NCBI GenBank assembly: GCA_033557675.1
Contig: JAWQRM010000172.1
Coordinates: 1 to 27,486, forward strand
Reading direction: 5' to 3'
Length of the DNA stretch: 27,486 nucleotides
Origin: Coptodactyla brooksi
Lineage: Eukaryota > Arthropoda > Insecta > Coleoptera > Scarabaeidae
Below the pieces are notes generated by a model. It was not told the DNA's origin and did not search any database. It saw only the letters and a list, made by a program, of their open reading frames with translations. A program made the translations under genes and the position numbers. Shown here one piece after another: positions 18,786 through 27,486 of this stretch (positions are counted from its first letter, which is position 1; each line of letters starts with the position of its first letter).

Positions 18786-18949
18786 TACATTTAGTCTTAA
18801 TTTTTTTATTGTAATCCCGACTTATTTACATAGTAGTACATAAGGTTGAATTAAACTCAACCCAAATAATCATGAGTTGAAAAAGTGTCATGAGGAGCAT
18901 TGAAGACTGAAAAATAGTAATTGACTTGGTATTCATTTATCCTTGAAGA

Positions 18950-19200
18950 AATGATGCCTAATTGTTTTGACACAACCAATTAGAATACACACAAGTACTT
19001 CCTTACCTTACCCCCACCCCTTGCTTACATAATTTCCTCCCTGTATAGCGTTTTCCGCCTCCATTTCTAATCTAAGAATAGAGACTAATCGCTACCCTTT
19101 ACAAATTACCAACATCAGGAGCAATGAAAGACAGTCTAATTGCTCCTACTGATGCTAACTTGGCTATGAAAATTTGTTTCCAGCAAGTATTTTTGAGTTC
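18950..19200 (+). repeat. R repeat plus degraded P1 core upstream of SGTA
   Basis: Contains CTAATTGTTTTGACACAACC and CCTTACCTTACCCCCACCCC (as at 11890-11960), then GCTCCTACTGATGCTAAC and CTATGAAAATTTG, a mutated P1 hammerhead-like core. The inverted duplicate in the Ptp99A intron lacks the P1 part, so it was probably gained here later or lost there. Confidence 0.65.
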
Positions 19201-19581
19201 TGGTGTAATGGTTAAAATTGTTTAACTCCAAACCCACACCTCTAAGTATGAGTTAATGTACAAATTCTATTTAATTAAGTGTTAATTCTTTAATCAATAA
19301 ACAAGCTACATGTGAATAATTATTGGACGTTAGATAAAATGCATGTGTATCAGTAGTTGTTGCTTACGAATGTAGAATTTAAAATTTAAGACAATAATTA
19401 CGTTTTTGTTGTTGTTTACTTGCTAAAGCATGCATTGTATATGAAGTCTAACGTATTGCACTTAGAAAACCCCGTTTTTGATTTTATTTTAGATTTTCAT
19501 TTATTGTAGGCACAATTTTGCTATTAACTGTATACAACAAAACTTGCAGAGGTAAGTTTGAAACACGTCAATGCACATGTT

Positions 19582-19593
19582 TGCGCGTGCGCA
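19582..19593. promoter_or_regulatory. NRF1/Ewg-type site in the SGTA promoter
   Basis: TGCGCGTGCGCA, one mismatch from YGCGCAYGCGCR, 210 bp upstream of the ATG at 19803. It is retained at the matching place in the inverted duplicate (12558). I see no TATA box placed convincingly downstream. Confidence 0.55.
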
Positions 19594-19802
19594 AACACTA
19601 TTGTAAGTTCTACCTATGTATTATCATTTACCATTATAAATGTAATACGAAACATTTCCAAATACCAGCAGTTTATCTGATCAAAGTTTGAACTGACGTT
19701 GCTGGTTGAAAACTACACCGCATTGTGACATAACCTGGCTTCCAACCTACAGTTGATGAATTAGTGTTTTTCCCACGTCCTAATTCTGTTAAAGTTGCCA
19801 GC

Positions 19803-22800
19803 ATGGATGAAACGAAACTGGATATTGTCAGGAGTATATTGAAATTTTTACGCGAGGAAATTGAGAATAGCAAACTCGATGGAGAACAGAAGGAATCGTT
19901 GGACGTCGCACGGCAATGCTTGGAATCGACTTATGAAGTTGATGGAAGTGATTGTTCTCTTTTAGCAGAAGCTACCGACTTACATACATTATTTAATATT
20001 AGTGCAGAAGTAAGTACTTATTAATTTTATGAGATTTCACTCGATTTTCAGGCACTAAACCACGCGAAAGAATTGAACATACCTTTTCGACGTTTCAATG
20101 ATATCTTTGTCATACTCCTTAGGTATACATCGGACTTGAACTGCGCCGTTTCGCTGTTATTCTAGTTACGGGTTTATTATCACAAGGGTTGTGGGTAACC
20201 GGACTACTTCTGTGTATTTGACGGATTAGTTCGCAAGGATGACTGGGATATCATTGAAACATCAAAAACATAAGCTGGATCCTTTCGCACAGTTCAATAC
20301 CTGGAAAACTAACTAATCAAACATTTTCTAATCGTGAGATATATAAGGAAGAATTTCTAGTAATAAACAATAATATAATCTACAAAATTATGTGCGGCTC
20401 GAAATGTACCACACGAAAAACAGTTCCAGCTCTTGAAAGTTTCTATCTAACAATACAGGTAGCCCTCGGTCTACGCCAGTTCAATTTACGCCAATTCAAA
20501 ATAACGCCGCTGCACGATCCGCAGCGTGATCTCTCGACTGATTTTTGTTTCAGTGTAAACATATTTACAGAGTTGTGACCTTGTGCATTCGTTAAATCAA
20601 ATATTTTTATTGAATATATTTATTTTTTTGTTTAATAGTCAGGTATGTATACATGTTTATTAAATTAATATTAAAATTAATAAAAAATATTAAAATAAAG
20701 TGTTTAAGTACTCAAATATACAAGAATAAAGGAGGGCCATTATGTCAGATAAAAGAAGTCCAGCAGAGTTATCGAAACATCATACTAAAAGGGCACAGCA
20801 ACCTATCTCCCTTAAACCAAAATTGGAGGTAATTCAAAGACTGGAAGATGGATAAACATGCCCTAATGTCTGTAGATGTTTGAACTTACCTCCATCGACT
20901 GTTACTACCGTTATAAAAAATGTAATGCGCAACCGTCTATAGCAGAAGTAAAGTTTTTGAAAAATGGAAAAAATTGTTGACTCGAACTATTATAACGGAA
21001 AAAGCAAAATCGATTTATAATAATCTTGAGAAAACATGAAGGAGAAGAAACATGGCTGGGAAGCAACAGTTGATTTATGAGATGTAAATCTAGAAGAACC
21101 TAGCAGTGTAGAATTATCTGGAAAAGCAGCAAGTGCAGATATTGTGGCGGCGACAGCTTTTCCTAAGGAATTTCAGGGTGATGTAGAACGAAGCACTTAA
21201 CTGTTGACCTGACCCAATCTTTAATGTTGATGGGACTGGATTTTATTGGAAAAAGTCACCAGCACAAAAACTTTTATATCTCGTAAAGAGTGTTCTGCTC
21301 CAGGTTTTAAAGCGGCGAAAGATAGATTAACTCTTGCTGGGAGCAAATGTTTCAGGAACTTTGAAACTTAAACCAATCTTAGTGTATCATTCTCAGACAC
21401 CACTTGCTTTAGAGGATCTAAACAAAAACATTATGGCAGTTTATTGGAAATTTATTGGAAAACCTCGATGATATAAGAACACTATTTGATGTCAAGATTG
21501 TTTACACGTTTCCCAACATCCAAAACAATATCTCTTGCAACCAATGGACCAAGGGGGAAAATAATTAGTCTTAGACACTTCAGACAAAACAATTAAAGAC
21601 CATTTGCGATCTTTCGATAGTTTGAAAGACATTAAAACAGATCGGCTTGGGATGAAGTGTCAGCAAAATGGAGTCTAACGCACACTTCTGCCATCATTTG
21701 TGCACGATTTTGAAGAACCAGTACATAAGGAGAATTTAAATGAAAACATTAGCAGGCTTGCCCGTGATGTAGCATTTGACGATGTTACAGCTGAACATGT
21801 GACAGAACTTTTACAAACTCATGATAAGCTCCCCTCGAATGAAGACAGAAGAATTAACAGGAGAATTAGACCATCGGCAGTCCGAGGAGGACGAAGAAGC
21901 AAGTAAAGAAGAAACTAAAACAGTTATGGAAACAGTCAAAAGCATATCCTTTCAACTATGGAAACATTTGGCATTTGTTGACGGATGAACATTGTGAGTT
22001 AGACAATGATTGGGAAGGAAATGCAGATGTAAGAAGTATCATCACACTTACATCGTAAACTTTGTTTTCTCATAATATTTTTAATAAAATAAAATTAAAA
22101 AAAAATTATATGCAAATTATTCATATATGTAGAACGTATTATATATATAGTGTACATCATATTTTGGGTTCATTTTACACGGATTCGATTTGCGCCGGAT
22201 TTTGTAGGAACAAAAACTGCAGCATAAACCGAGGGCTACCTGTAATTACAATGTTATGACGGTGCGATATAAGTCGTTCGATCACTGACATGTCGTTCAA
22301 ATGACATCTTTGGTAATAAGTTATCAATTATTATTTTAAATTTAAGGCGAGTGAAGGCAATAGAAAAGTAGCGGAAGATTTAAAAGTTAGTGGAAATGAG
22401 CAGATGAAATTAGGTTTATATTCCGAAGCGTTGGAGCTGTACACAAGGTAATTCTAAAGTAATAGAACTGATTTTTTCCTAATGTTGTATTTTTATGTTT
22501 ATTTCAGGGCTATTAGTTTAAACCCGAGGAACCATGTATATTATTGTAATAGAGCAGCTGCTTACAGTCGATTAGACCGACATAGGGATGCTATTTCTGA
22601 TTGTAAGGAATCGATTAAGATTTTGCCAACAGCTAAAGCATACGGCAGAATGGGGTACGAATAAGTTTCCTGTCACAAAGTGGACTTTCGAAAGTGAAGG
22701 TGTTTATTTTTAGTGTCGCATACTCGAATATGCACATGTACAAGGAGGCTAAAGAAGCATATGCCAAAGCCCATGAATTAGACCCGATAAACGGGACTTA

Positions 22801-25800
22801 CGAGCAGAATCTAAAATTAGCTGAGGAGCTGTTAAACTCCGCTAACGCTAGGTCTTCATCGGCAATACCAGGAGCTGCATTTCCCGGCGCACCGTCGTTG
22901 GATTTTAATAGTTTCATGAACAACCCTGCACTCCTAAATATGGCATCTCAAATGCTCAATGATCCAGCATTTAGAAACATGTATACAAAAAATATTGAAT
23001 GATCAATTAATTGGAAAGATCAACATGAAAGTATGGAGAATTAGTGTACAATAATGAACATTTTATTCCTTTTCATTTAGGACATTTTCTGGCATTTCAT
23101 TTAGCATCTTTTGGGCATTCTTGTCAATGGCGTATGTCGTCGTATCCTATTCTCTCTACACCTTTATCATTGACCGGTCCGAACATTTTTCAGAGTATCT
23201 TCCTCTAAAAACAGTCAAAACAGCAGGATGTACTATAAAATTTCAATAAAATAGTCCGTATGGTTTTCTCAAACTTAATTAAATTTTAAGACTCCGAAAT
23301 GCTTATGAGAATATATATTTAATGGTGTTGAGTTTTCCTCCTTTTCTGACAAACATTTAGTTTTTGTGACCAGTTTATTACATTTTCCTTGAATCACCAA
23401 TATTGTCATTGTATCCTCAATGGTACCGGGCTTGTGCTGGCATTTATTGAGGCATTCGGCGTAATTGGAGTCGGCTCTATTGAATCGGTTGGATCTTATG
23501 TATTCATCGTATCTGTCCTGGAATTTCCGACCGGCTTGGCCGATATATGGCATCTTGCACGTGTGGCAAACTAATTTGTATATCCCGCTGAATTCATGTT
23601 CGTTTATGCTTTCAATTTTTGGTTTGAGTATATTCTTCATGTTGTTATTTGTTTTGTACGTGATTTGTAGTCTGCGACGTTTGAAGATTTTCATTATTCT
23701 GCGTATATGTGGAGCGGTATATGTGGTTACCCACATTGGTGTTCCGGTGATTTTTGTTTCTGCTCCTTCTGTTATTAGGTTTGTTTGATTTCTATTGTTG
23801 GTTTTATTTTTGATTAGTTTCTGAAGAAGACTTTATGAGTATTTATATGAACACTTTCATACCTTTTCATAATTTCCTATTATTTTTAAATGTTTAGTTA
23901 GCTAGTTCTTTTCAGCATTATTGGGAGTTGTGCGAGAAAATTGGCATTTGCAACATCTCCAAAAATTTCAAACATCCCCAGAACTGACCAAGATAAATGA
24001 TTGCGGTTTTCACAATTATGATAAACATGAAAAAGTAGTGTTAGAAGAAACGGAGATCTATGGCCTCGTAGTCACTAGAATTAACAAACGCTTCAACCAC
24101 AATACTAATACTTTATCGAAGACAGTTTATCGAATAAACCATCTTCTTTCTCCTGAAGAATTCTTTTTCCTGAAGACGGTTTATTCGATAAAACAAAACA
24201 TATGTTGGGTTGACAGTTAAGTTTGGTTTTTGTTTCATTGCAAGTTCATTCCAGTTTGGCTAACAATAATTTACTGTGTAGCTTTAAAGGTAGAAGGAAC
24301 AAAAGTGCATTGCAGGCATATTTTGCTTTATTATTAAAAAATGAAACAAACTAGCTATATAGGCTTATATTACTGGCTTGGAAATTTCGACTTCGCTGAT
24401 GCGCCTGCTCTGGTCTCCGACCGACATATATTGAAATGCTGTTAAGGACATCTTCAATCAAAGCCCTTCGCAATCAGTGTGGGAGATTGTTGTAGCACTT
24501 GATATATCCCTTACAACCGTAAAAAAAAACATTTGCATAAGCTTGGATACGTTTCTTGGCTCAATATATAAGTGCCACATAAATTCATCAACAAAAATTA
24601 TTACTCCTTACGTTTTGACTTTGGCTCTAAATCAAAATATGTAGAGGGACATGTTTCCTAATTTCTTATTATCTAGTTTGGACATAATAAATTGACAAGA
24701 CGTACAACCCATCTTCGAAAAAACTATTTGACCAGGAATTTAGAAAAAGAAGTTCTAATGTTGATTCTGCTTTTTTTTCATTATTTTTGGATTGTCGAAA
24801 AAGTTCTTTGTATAACTTCCAATTAATTGATTAATCAATATAACGTAACAATTTTGTACTATTTATGTTTGTTTAATTTTTATGCATTATTATTTATATT
24901 CAATGTTTTGCTATTCAGGGTATCTGGGATAATGTCATCGGGACCTAATGGTGATCCAAATATAGATGCTTTTGTTACTGTGTAAGTACAAAGTCTACAA
25001 AGATTTGGACTTTGTCAGCAGATGTTTCGTTACAATTTTTTGGCTTTCTTTTAAGTTAGAATCTCCCAAACACACTAAATTTTTTAATAAAGAAATTTTG
25101 AAATTCTACAATACTAATAAATATTATCGTCGTTATTAATATTTATGTATTTCAGATGTCATGTCTATTTTTAATCATAATATTTAAGTAGGGTATTATA
25201 TTCCCTCTGTCTGAATATATAATATGCATTTTGAATTGATTGTTGTCCGAAAATGTGGCATACATTTCCAATTTGAATTAACTAAAATGATTTTATTTGA
25301 CACTCGACTGAATTTGACACCAACATAACAGAATTTAGAATTTCTGCTTTCAACTCATTATAGACTAAAGTAGTGGGTTTGGAACCTTGTTTAGTAACTG
25401 CTCGATGCATGTTTCGCTAATATTTAGCATCATCAGCAGCGATGGAAGACCTTGTAGTGCATAATAACACTAAGTAATTAACTCTACTTTCAATCGTGAA
25501 TACACTTTAAATGTATGTTATATAGTTCGAAAGGGGGAGTTATTTACAGTTATACATATGGATTCTTTATTATTATTTATAAGTTTAGAATGATACTTAG
25601 TAAATTATGATCTCACAAGCGGAGATATTTTTTATGCATGCGCTATCAGATAGTTCATTGAATTTTATTCCCTGGTGTGACATTTGTTGTTTTTTAGGGG
25701 CCAACAACTTGCGCAACAAATGCAAGCAGCGAATCCCAATCTGATGGACACACTTAGAGCTAGCATGGGTGGTAATCGTGGAACGGATGATTCAAATCAG

Positions 25801-25824
25801 GATCCCCCAAACCAAAATAATTAA
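19803..25824 (+). CDS. SGTA: Small glutamine-rich TPR-containing co-chaperone (SGTA/SGT)
   Basis: Six exons, 19803-20009, 22347-22447, 22508-22654, 22714-22980, 24919-24981 and 25698-25824 (TAA), join in frame to 303 residues. SGTA is a cytosolic dimeric co-chaperone. It hands tail-anchored and mislocalised membrane proteins to the BAG6/GET system and binds Hsp70/Hsp90 tails. Residues 1-60 form the N-terminal dimerisation helices (IVRSILKFL, EQKESLDVARQCLE). Three TPRs follow (about 79-176): LKVSGNEQMKLG, YYCNRAAAYSRL and AKAYGRMGVAYSNM, with the Lys/Asn/Asn/Lys carboxylate-clamp positions visible. The C-terminal part has the FMNNPALLNMASQMLNDP motif and a short Gln-rich stretch (GQQLAQQMQAANP). 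Transposons bloat introns 1 and 4 (2.3 and 1.9 kb). The other three introns are 60, 59 and 716 nt. ATG context GCCAGCATGG. Confidence 0.95.
20060..20300. repeat. Fold-back repeat with exact 14-bp inverted arms (P4)
   Basis: GTTTCAATGATATC (20092-20105) and its exact reverse complement (20247-20260), with the similarity extending outward to CGAAAG / CTTTCG. On the minus strand of the left arm, TGACAAAGATATCATTGAAACGTCG again resembles the box-stem-GAAAC layout of P1/P2, but with a weak stem. Probably another Penelope-type terminal repeat remnant. Confidence 0.45.
20456..22242 (+). mobile_element. Complete but inactive Tigger/pogo-type transposon (TIGD1-like)
   Basis: The terminal inverted repeats CAGGTAGCCCTCGG start at 20456 and end at 22242, flanked on both sides by TA, the usual pogo/Tigger target. 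Between them a decayed CENP-B/DDE transposase reads in + frames: MSDKRSPAELSKHHTKRAQQ (20742), LEVIQRLEDG then stop, a SGKAASAD..AATAFPKEFQ stretch, FISRK.CSAPGFKAAKDRLT (about 21275-21330), and VHDFEEPVHKENLNENISRLA to LPSNED (21700-21845), then after a frameshift EELTGELDHRQSEEDEEASKEE. Stops and frameshifts are many, so it is dead. The element is 1,787 bp and accounts for most of SGTA intron 1. Confidence 0.9.
23275..23830 (-). mobile_element. Penelope-like element: GIY-YIG endonuclease domain, 5'-truncated
   Basis: A minus-strand frame is open from just after a stop near 23825 to the stop at 23275. It reads SLLQKLIKNKTNN, then GTPMWVTTYTAPHIRRIMKIF, then GIYKLVCHTCKMPYIGQAGRKF with the GIY...YIG signature (GIY near 23596) and the catalytic Arg context FQDRYDEYIR, and ends LNIYSHKHFGVLKFN. 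This is the C-terminal endonuclease of Penelope-like retroelements, which nick DNA for target-primed reverse transcription. The upstream reverse transcriptase is missing. The domain has no stop or frameshift, unlike every other element in the window, so the insertion may be comparatively recent. A His or Cys of the linker may differ from the consensus; I could not check. Confidence 0.85.
24055..24210. repeat. P2 repeat upstream of the Penelope fragment
   Basis: ATGGCCTCGTAGTCACTAGAAT, then AACAAACGCTTCAACCACAA, match the 9365 copy. On the plus strand, 24170-24197 gives CTGAAGA, C, GGTTTAT, TCG, then an imperfect ATAAAAC and AAAA. A facing copy of the same stem lies at about 24120-24145 on the minus strand. 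Its place about 220 bp upstream of the truncated endonuclease ORF fits a terminal repeat of that element. Confidence 0.6.
24270..24620 (+). pseudogene. mariner transposase N-terminal fragment
   Basis: Plus-strand frames read SALQAYFALLLKNETN, then FDFADAP and a SGRPT-like stretch, then VWEIVVALDISLTTVKK (about 24480-24525), then HKLGYVSWLN..VPHKF, which is the paired helix-turn-helix DNA-binding half of a mariner. Stops and frameshifts occur between blocks, and the catalytic half is absent. It belongs to a different mariner branch from the copy at 1825-2690. Confidence 0.65.
24982..25697. other. SGTA intron 5 with an inverted P1 copy
   Basis: Mostly AT-rich. On the minus strand, 25436-25412 reads CTGATGA, T, GCTAA, ATA, TTAGC, GAAAC: the cleanest P1 core in the window, with a perfect 5-bp stem. 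Confidence 0.65.
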
Positions 25825-25972
25825 GATAAATGGATCGTGTCGATTATATACAGATTTATACTCTTTATTCATGCAATTATAAAAGGAATTTTCTGTCTTT
25901 ATAATTATATAATTAATTAATTTTTATGTGTAAAAACGACATTATATTTTATTTCACGGACATAATTTGAAA

Positions 25973-25978
25973 AATAAA
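25973..25978 (+). terminator. SGTA poly(A) signal
   Basis: AATAAA 149 nt after the SGTA stop. Confidence 0.6.
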
Positions 25979-25979
25979 A

Positions 25980-26210
25980 ATGGTACTTCGACAGAGTGGT
26001 GCCTTATTTTCGAAGCACGTTAGTGTCGGCCATAAATTTCCGTTATAAACCGACCTATCAAAATCCGAAAATAATATTTTCCAAACGTACGGGAGTGTTA
26101 GGAGTTTCGCTATTACAAAGTGTAAACTGTCCGGAAATTACTAACACTAGATTTAGTAGACGTAAACATCTCTGCACTTTTGTCGTTTATTACGCTTGGA
26201 AATGATGCAT
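25980..26210 (+). other. Unassigned ORF-bearing segment of higher GC content
   Basis: Two overlapping frames are open: from ATG 25980 (MVLRQSGALFSKHVSVGHKF, stop at codon 23) and from 25996 to 26205 (69 codons, VVYYAWK end). Base composition is less AT-rich than the surroundings, and a donor-like ACGTAAGTAG follows at 26231. The start resembles a mitochondrial presequence (basic, Ser-rich), but I recognise no family. It could be a first exon of the next gene or a pseudogene. Confidence 0.25.
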
Positions 26211-26644
26211 TTAAACTTTTGACTTGGCTTACGTAAGTAGCGAAAAAAGAGGTCCATATTATAAATTGACTTTTCCACTTTAAGGGGGCGTCAGATATTT
26301 CAGTGGGTGCTACACTTAAATTAGCACGAGTTCTATATTTATTCTCGCCACTCTGTTACCAGTTTGCAAAGACTTTGGCACTCCTACATTTGTAAATAAT
26401 GATTTTTTTTTCTGAATCACTTACGGCCGCGTTACGCTTAACTGTACTGTAAATTAGCTGTAGTATGTCGTAAATATTTCGTTTTCTGCTATGGGCTGCG
26501 CTTATATACACCCAAAAACGTTTAACGTGTCATGTAAGTGGAATTGTGTACAATTTGATATTCAATATCAAAAAACATGTTTGATTTACAGTGGGTAAAA
26601 AAAAGTGTTTGCAGACTAAAAAAAAATATTTGAGAAAACGGAAA

Positions 26645-26760
26645 TTTGTGGCCTCGTAGTTACTAAACCAACAAACACCCAACCCAACACAACAACACTG
26701 TTTTTATACTCGACATATGTTTCAGTTTATCGAATAAACTTTCAGGAGAATGAAAAACAA
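26645..26760. repeat. P2 repeat, third copy
   Basis: GTGGCCTCGTAGTTACTA, AACAAACACCC, then CTCGACATATGTTTC. On the minus strand, 26745-26720 reads CTGAAAGTTTATTCGATAAAC then TGAAA, so box 1 is shortened (CTGA then AA). Confidence 0.65.
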
Positions 26761-26849
26761 AACTGTATGCTTGATTTATGTACCTAACTCCTATCCAAAT
26801 TACTTTTTAATACTGTTCAAATTAATTACAATATTTTATCAATTACCAG

Positions 26850-26956
26850 CGCGACTAGGCGAGCCCATTTACATTGCGTACGGTTCTTTATTGGCTGTGC
26901 ACACCCTGCGGGGTAAGGATCCAGAAGTTAGGGGTGCACGCCCTTATGATATGTAA
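26850..26956 (+). CDS. Exon-like coding segment, possible last exon of an unidentified small protein
   Basis: After a pyrimidine-rich tract and TTACCAG, the frame reads RLGEPIYIAYGSLLAVHTLRG and ends KDPEVRGARPYDM then TAA (26954-26956). Composition is clearly coding-like compared with its flanks: about 55% GC against about 30%. The hydrophobic stretch with the basic and ARPYDM tail suggests a small membrane, perhaps mitochondrial, protein. I do not recognise the family. An internal GGGGTAAGG (26909) could also act as a donor. It may belong with the ORF at 25980. Confidence 0.45.
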
Positions 26957-27486
26957 CGTATTTGAATTCATTCTCAAGTTAAAGCAAATCTTCTAAGATG
27001 CGCATTCATGGTCGAATTCAGATATGAGAGGCCAGAGGTATGACTGATAAGAAAAGTTATACACTTCGTAAGTATATGCGTTAACATACTTACATAATAA
27101 ATCAACTCAATATGTTTTTGCATTCTCTATGATTTAGAGTGATCACGTGGGCAGTCATGCTATATTATTCTGGTCTATTACAGTAAAACCTGTCGGTAAC
27201 GGCAACCAAAAAAAGAAAAAGTATTGGTCGTTATATAAAGGTGGTCGTAATTGGCAGGTTTTTCGTCTTACAAATGAAATCCATAATTGGTTTTTAAGAT
27301 TTTTTTCTTTATTTTATTAATTAAAGTAAATATTATATAAATACACATATGTATACGAGAAACTAAAACTATTTTAATGTATGTAATACGAAACATAGAC
27401 TAGGTATATGCTATAGATAAGACATATATATTATAGATATATGTATACATATAATACAAATCTTCATTATTAAGAAAAAACATAAT
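26957..27486. other. Non-coding end of window with a pogo-like inverted repeat
   Basis: No gene is seen. At 27181-27265, CAGTAAAACCTGTCGGTAAC is partly mirrored by GGTCGTAATTGGCAGGTTT. It is preceded by TA and begins CAGT, as pogo-type ends do. The final 200 bp are AT-rich with TATA runs. Confidence 0.45.

Larger units (their letters stand above)
22981..24918. other. SGTA intron 4, filled with mobile-element fragments
   Basis: Donor GTATAC, acceptor CTATTCAG. It contains the Penelope endonuclease fragment, a P2 repeat and a mariner fragment. The stretch 23041-23270 shows nothing definable. Confidence 0.75.

Noticed and set aside
22062..22259. Plus-strand 65-codon reading frame
   Set aside because: Lies across the end of the Tigger element and its inverted repeat; composition is random.
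9445..26745. CRISPR-like interpretation of the recurrent P2 motif
   Set aside because: Copies are scattered over 17 kb in both orientations in a eukaryotic genome, with no regular spacers.

Overview
This is AT-rich, intron-containing insect nuclear DNA. All three recognisable host genes lie on the + strand and have GT/AG introns, poly(A) signals and insect-type proteins. The order is Ptp99A, then HAT1, then SGTA. A hymenopteran or similar AT-rich insect would fit, but I cannot name the species.

Layout. Positions 1-5660 hold no host exon that I can find. They carry decayed, mostly minus-strand transposon relics: a ZBED/hAT-like transposase, a mariner, a Tc1-like element and a Jockey-type LINE reverse transcriptase, plus tRNA-like debris. 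This is probably the 5' part of a large Ptp99A intron. Positions 6286-13964 hold the 3' ten coding exons of a receptor tyrosine phosphatase of the Ptp99A type: last FN3 domain, transmembrane helix, active D1 phosphatase, inactive D2. A long 3' UTR follows, to about 16735. Positions 17378-18689 hold a three-exon HAT1 (type B histone acetyltransferase). Positions 19803-25824 hold six exons of SGTA (TPR co-chaperone). Its introns contain a complete but dead Tigger/TIGD1-type transposon, a Penelope-like GIY-YIG endonuclease fragment and a mariner fragment. The last 1.6 kb holds an exon-like ORF that I cannot name and more repeat copies.

The genes do unrelated housekeeping or neuronal jobs: axon guidance phosphatase, histone H4 acetylation, tail-anchored protein and Hsp70/90 handling. 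HAT1 and SGTA share an NRF1/Ewg-type promoter element.

The most interesting signals are structural. (1) The SGTA promoter plus exon 1 is duplicated in inverted orientation inside the last Ptp99A intron, still carrying the NRF1-type palindrome. (2) Several dispersed, Penelope-associated repeat families share a hammerhead-like core (CTGANGA, stem, GAAA), and the copies that keep the core share one extra nucleotide before the stem. (3) tRNA-like sequences recur as palindromes, one of them inside the intron that splits the phosphatase catalytic loop.
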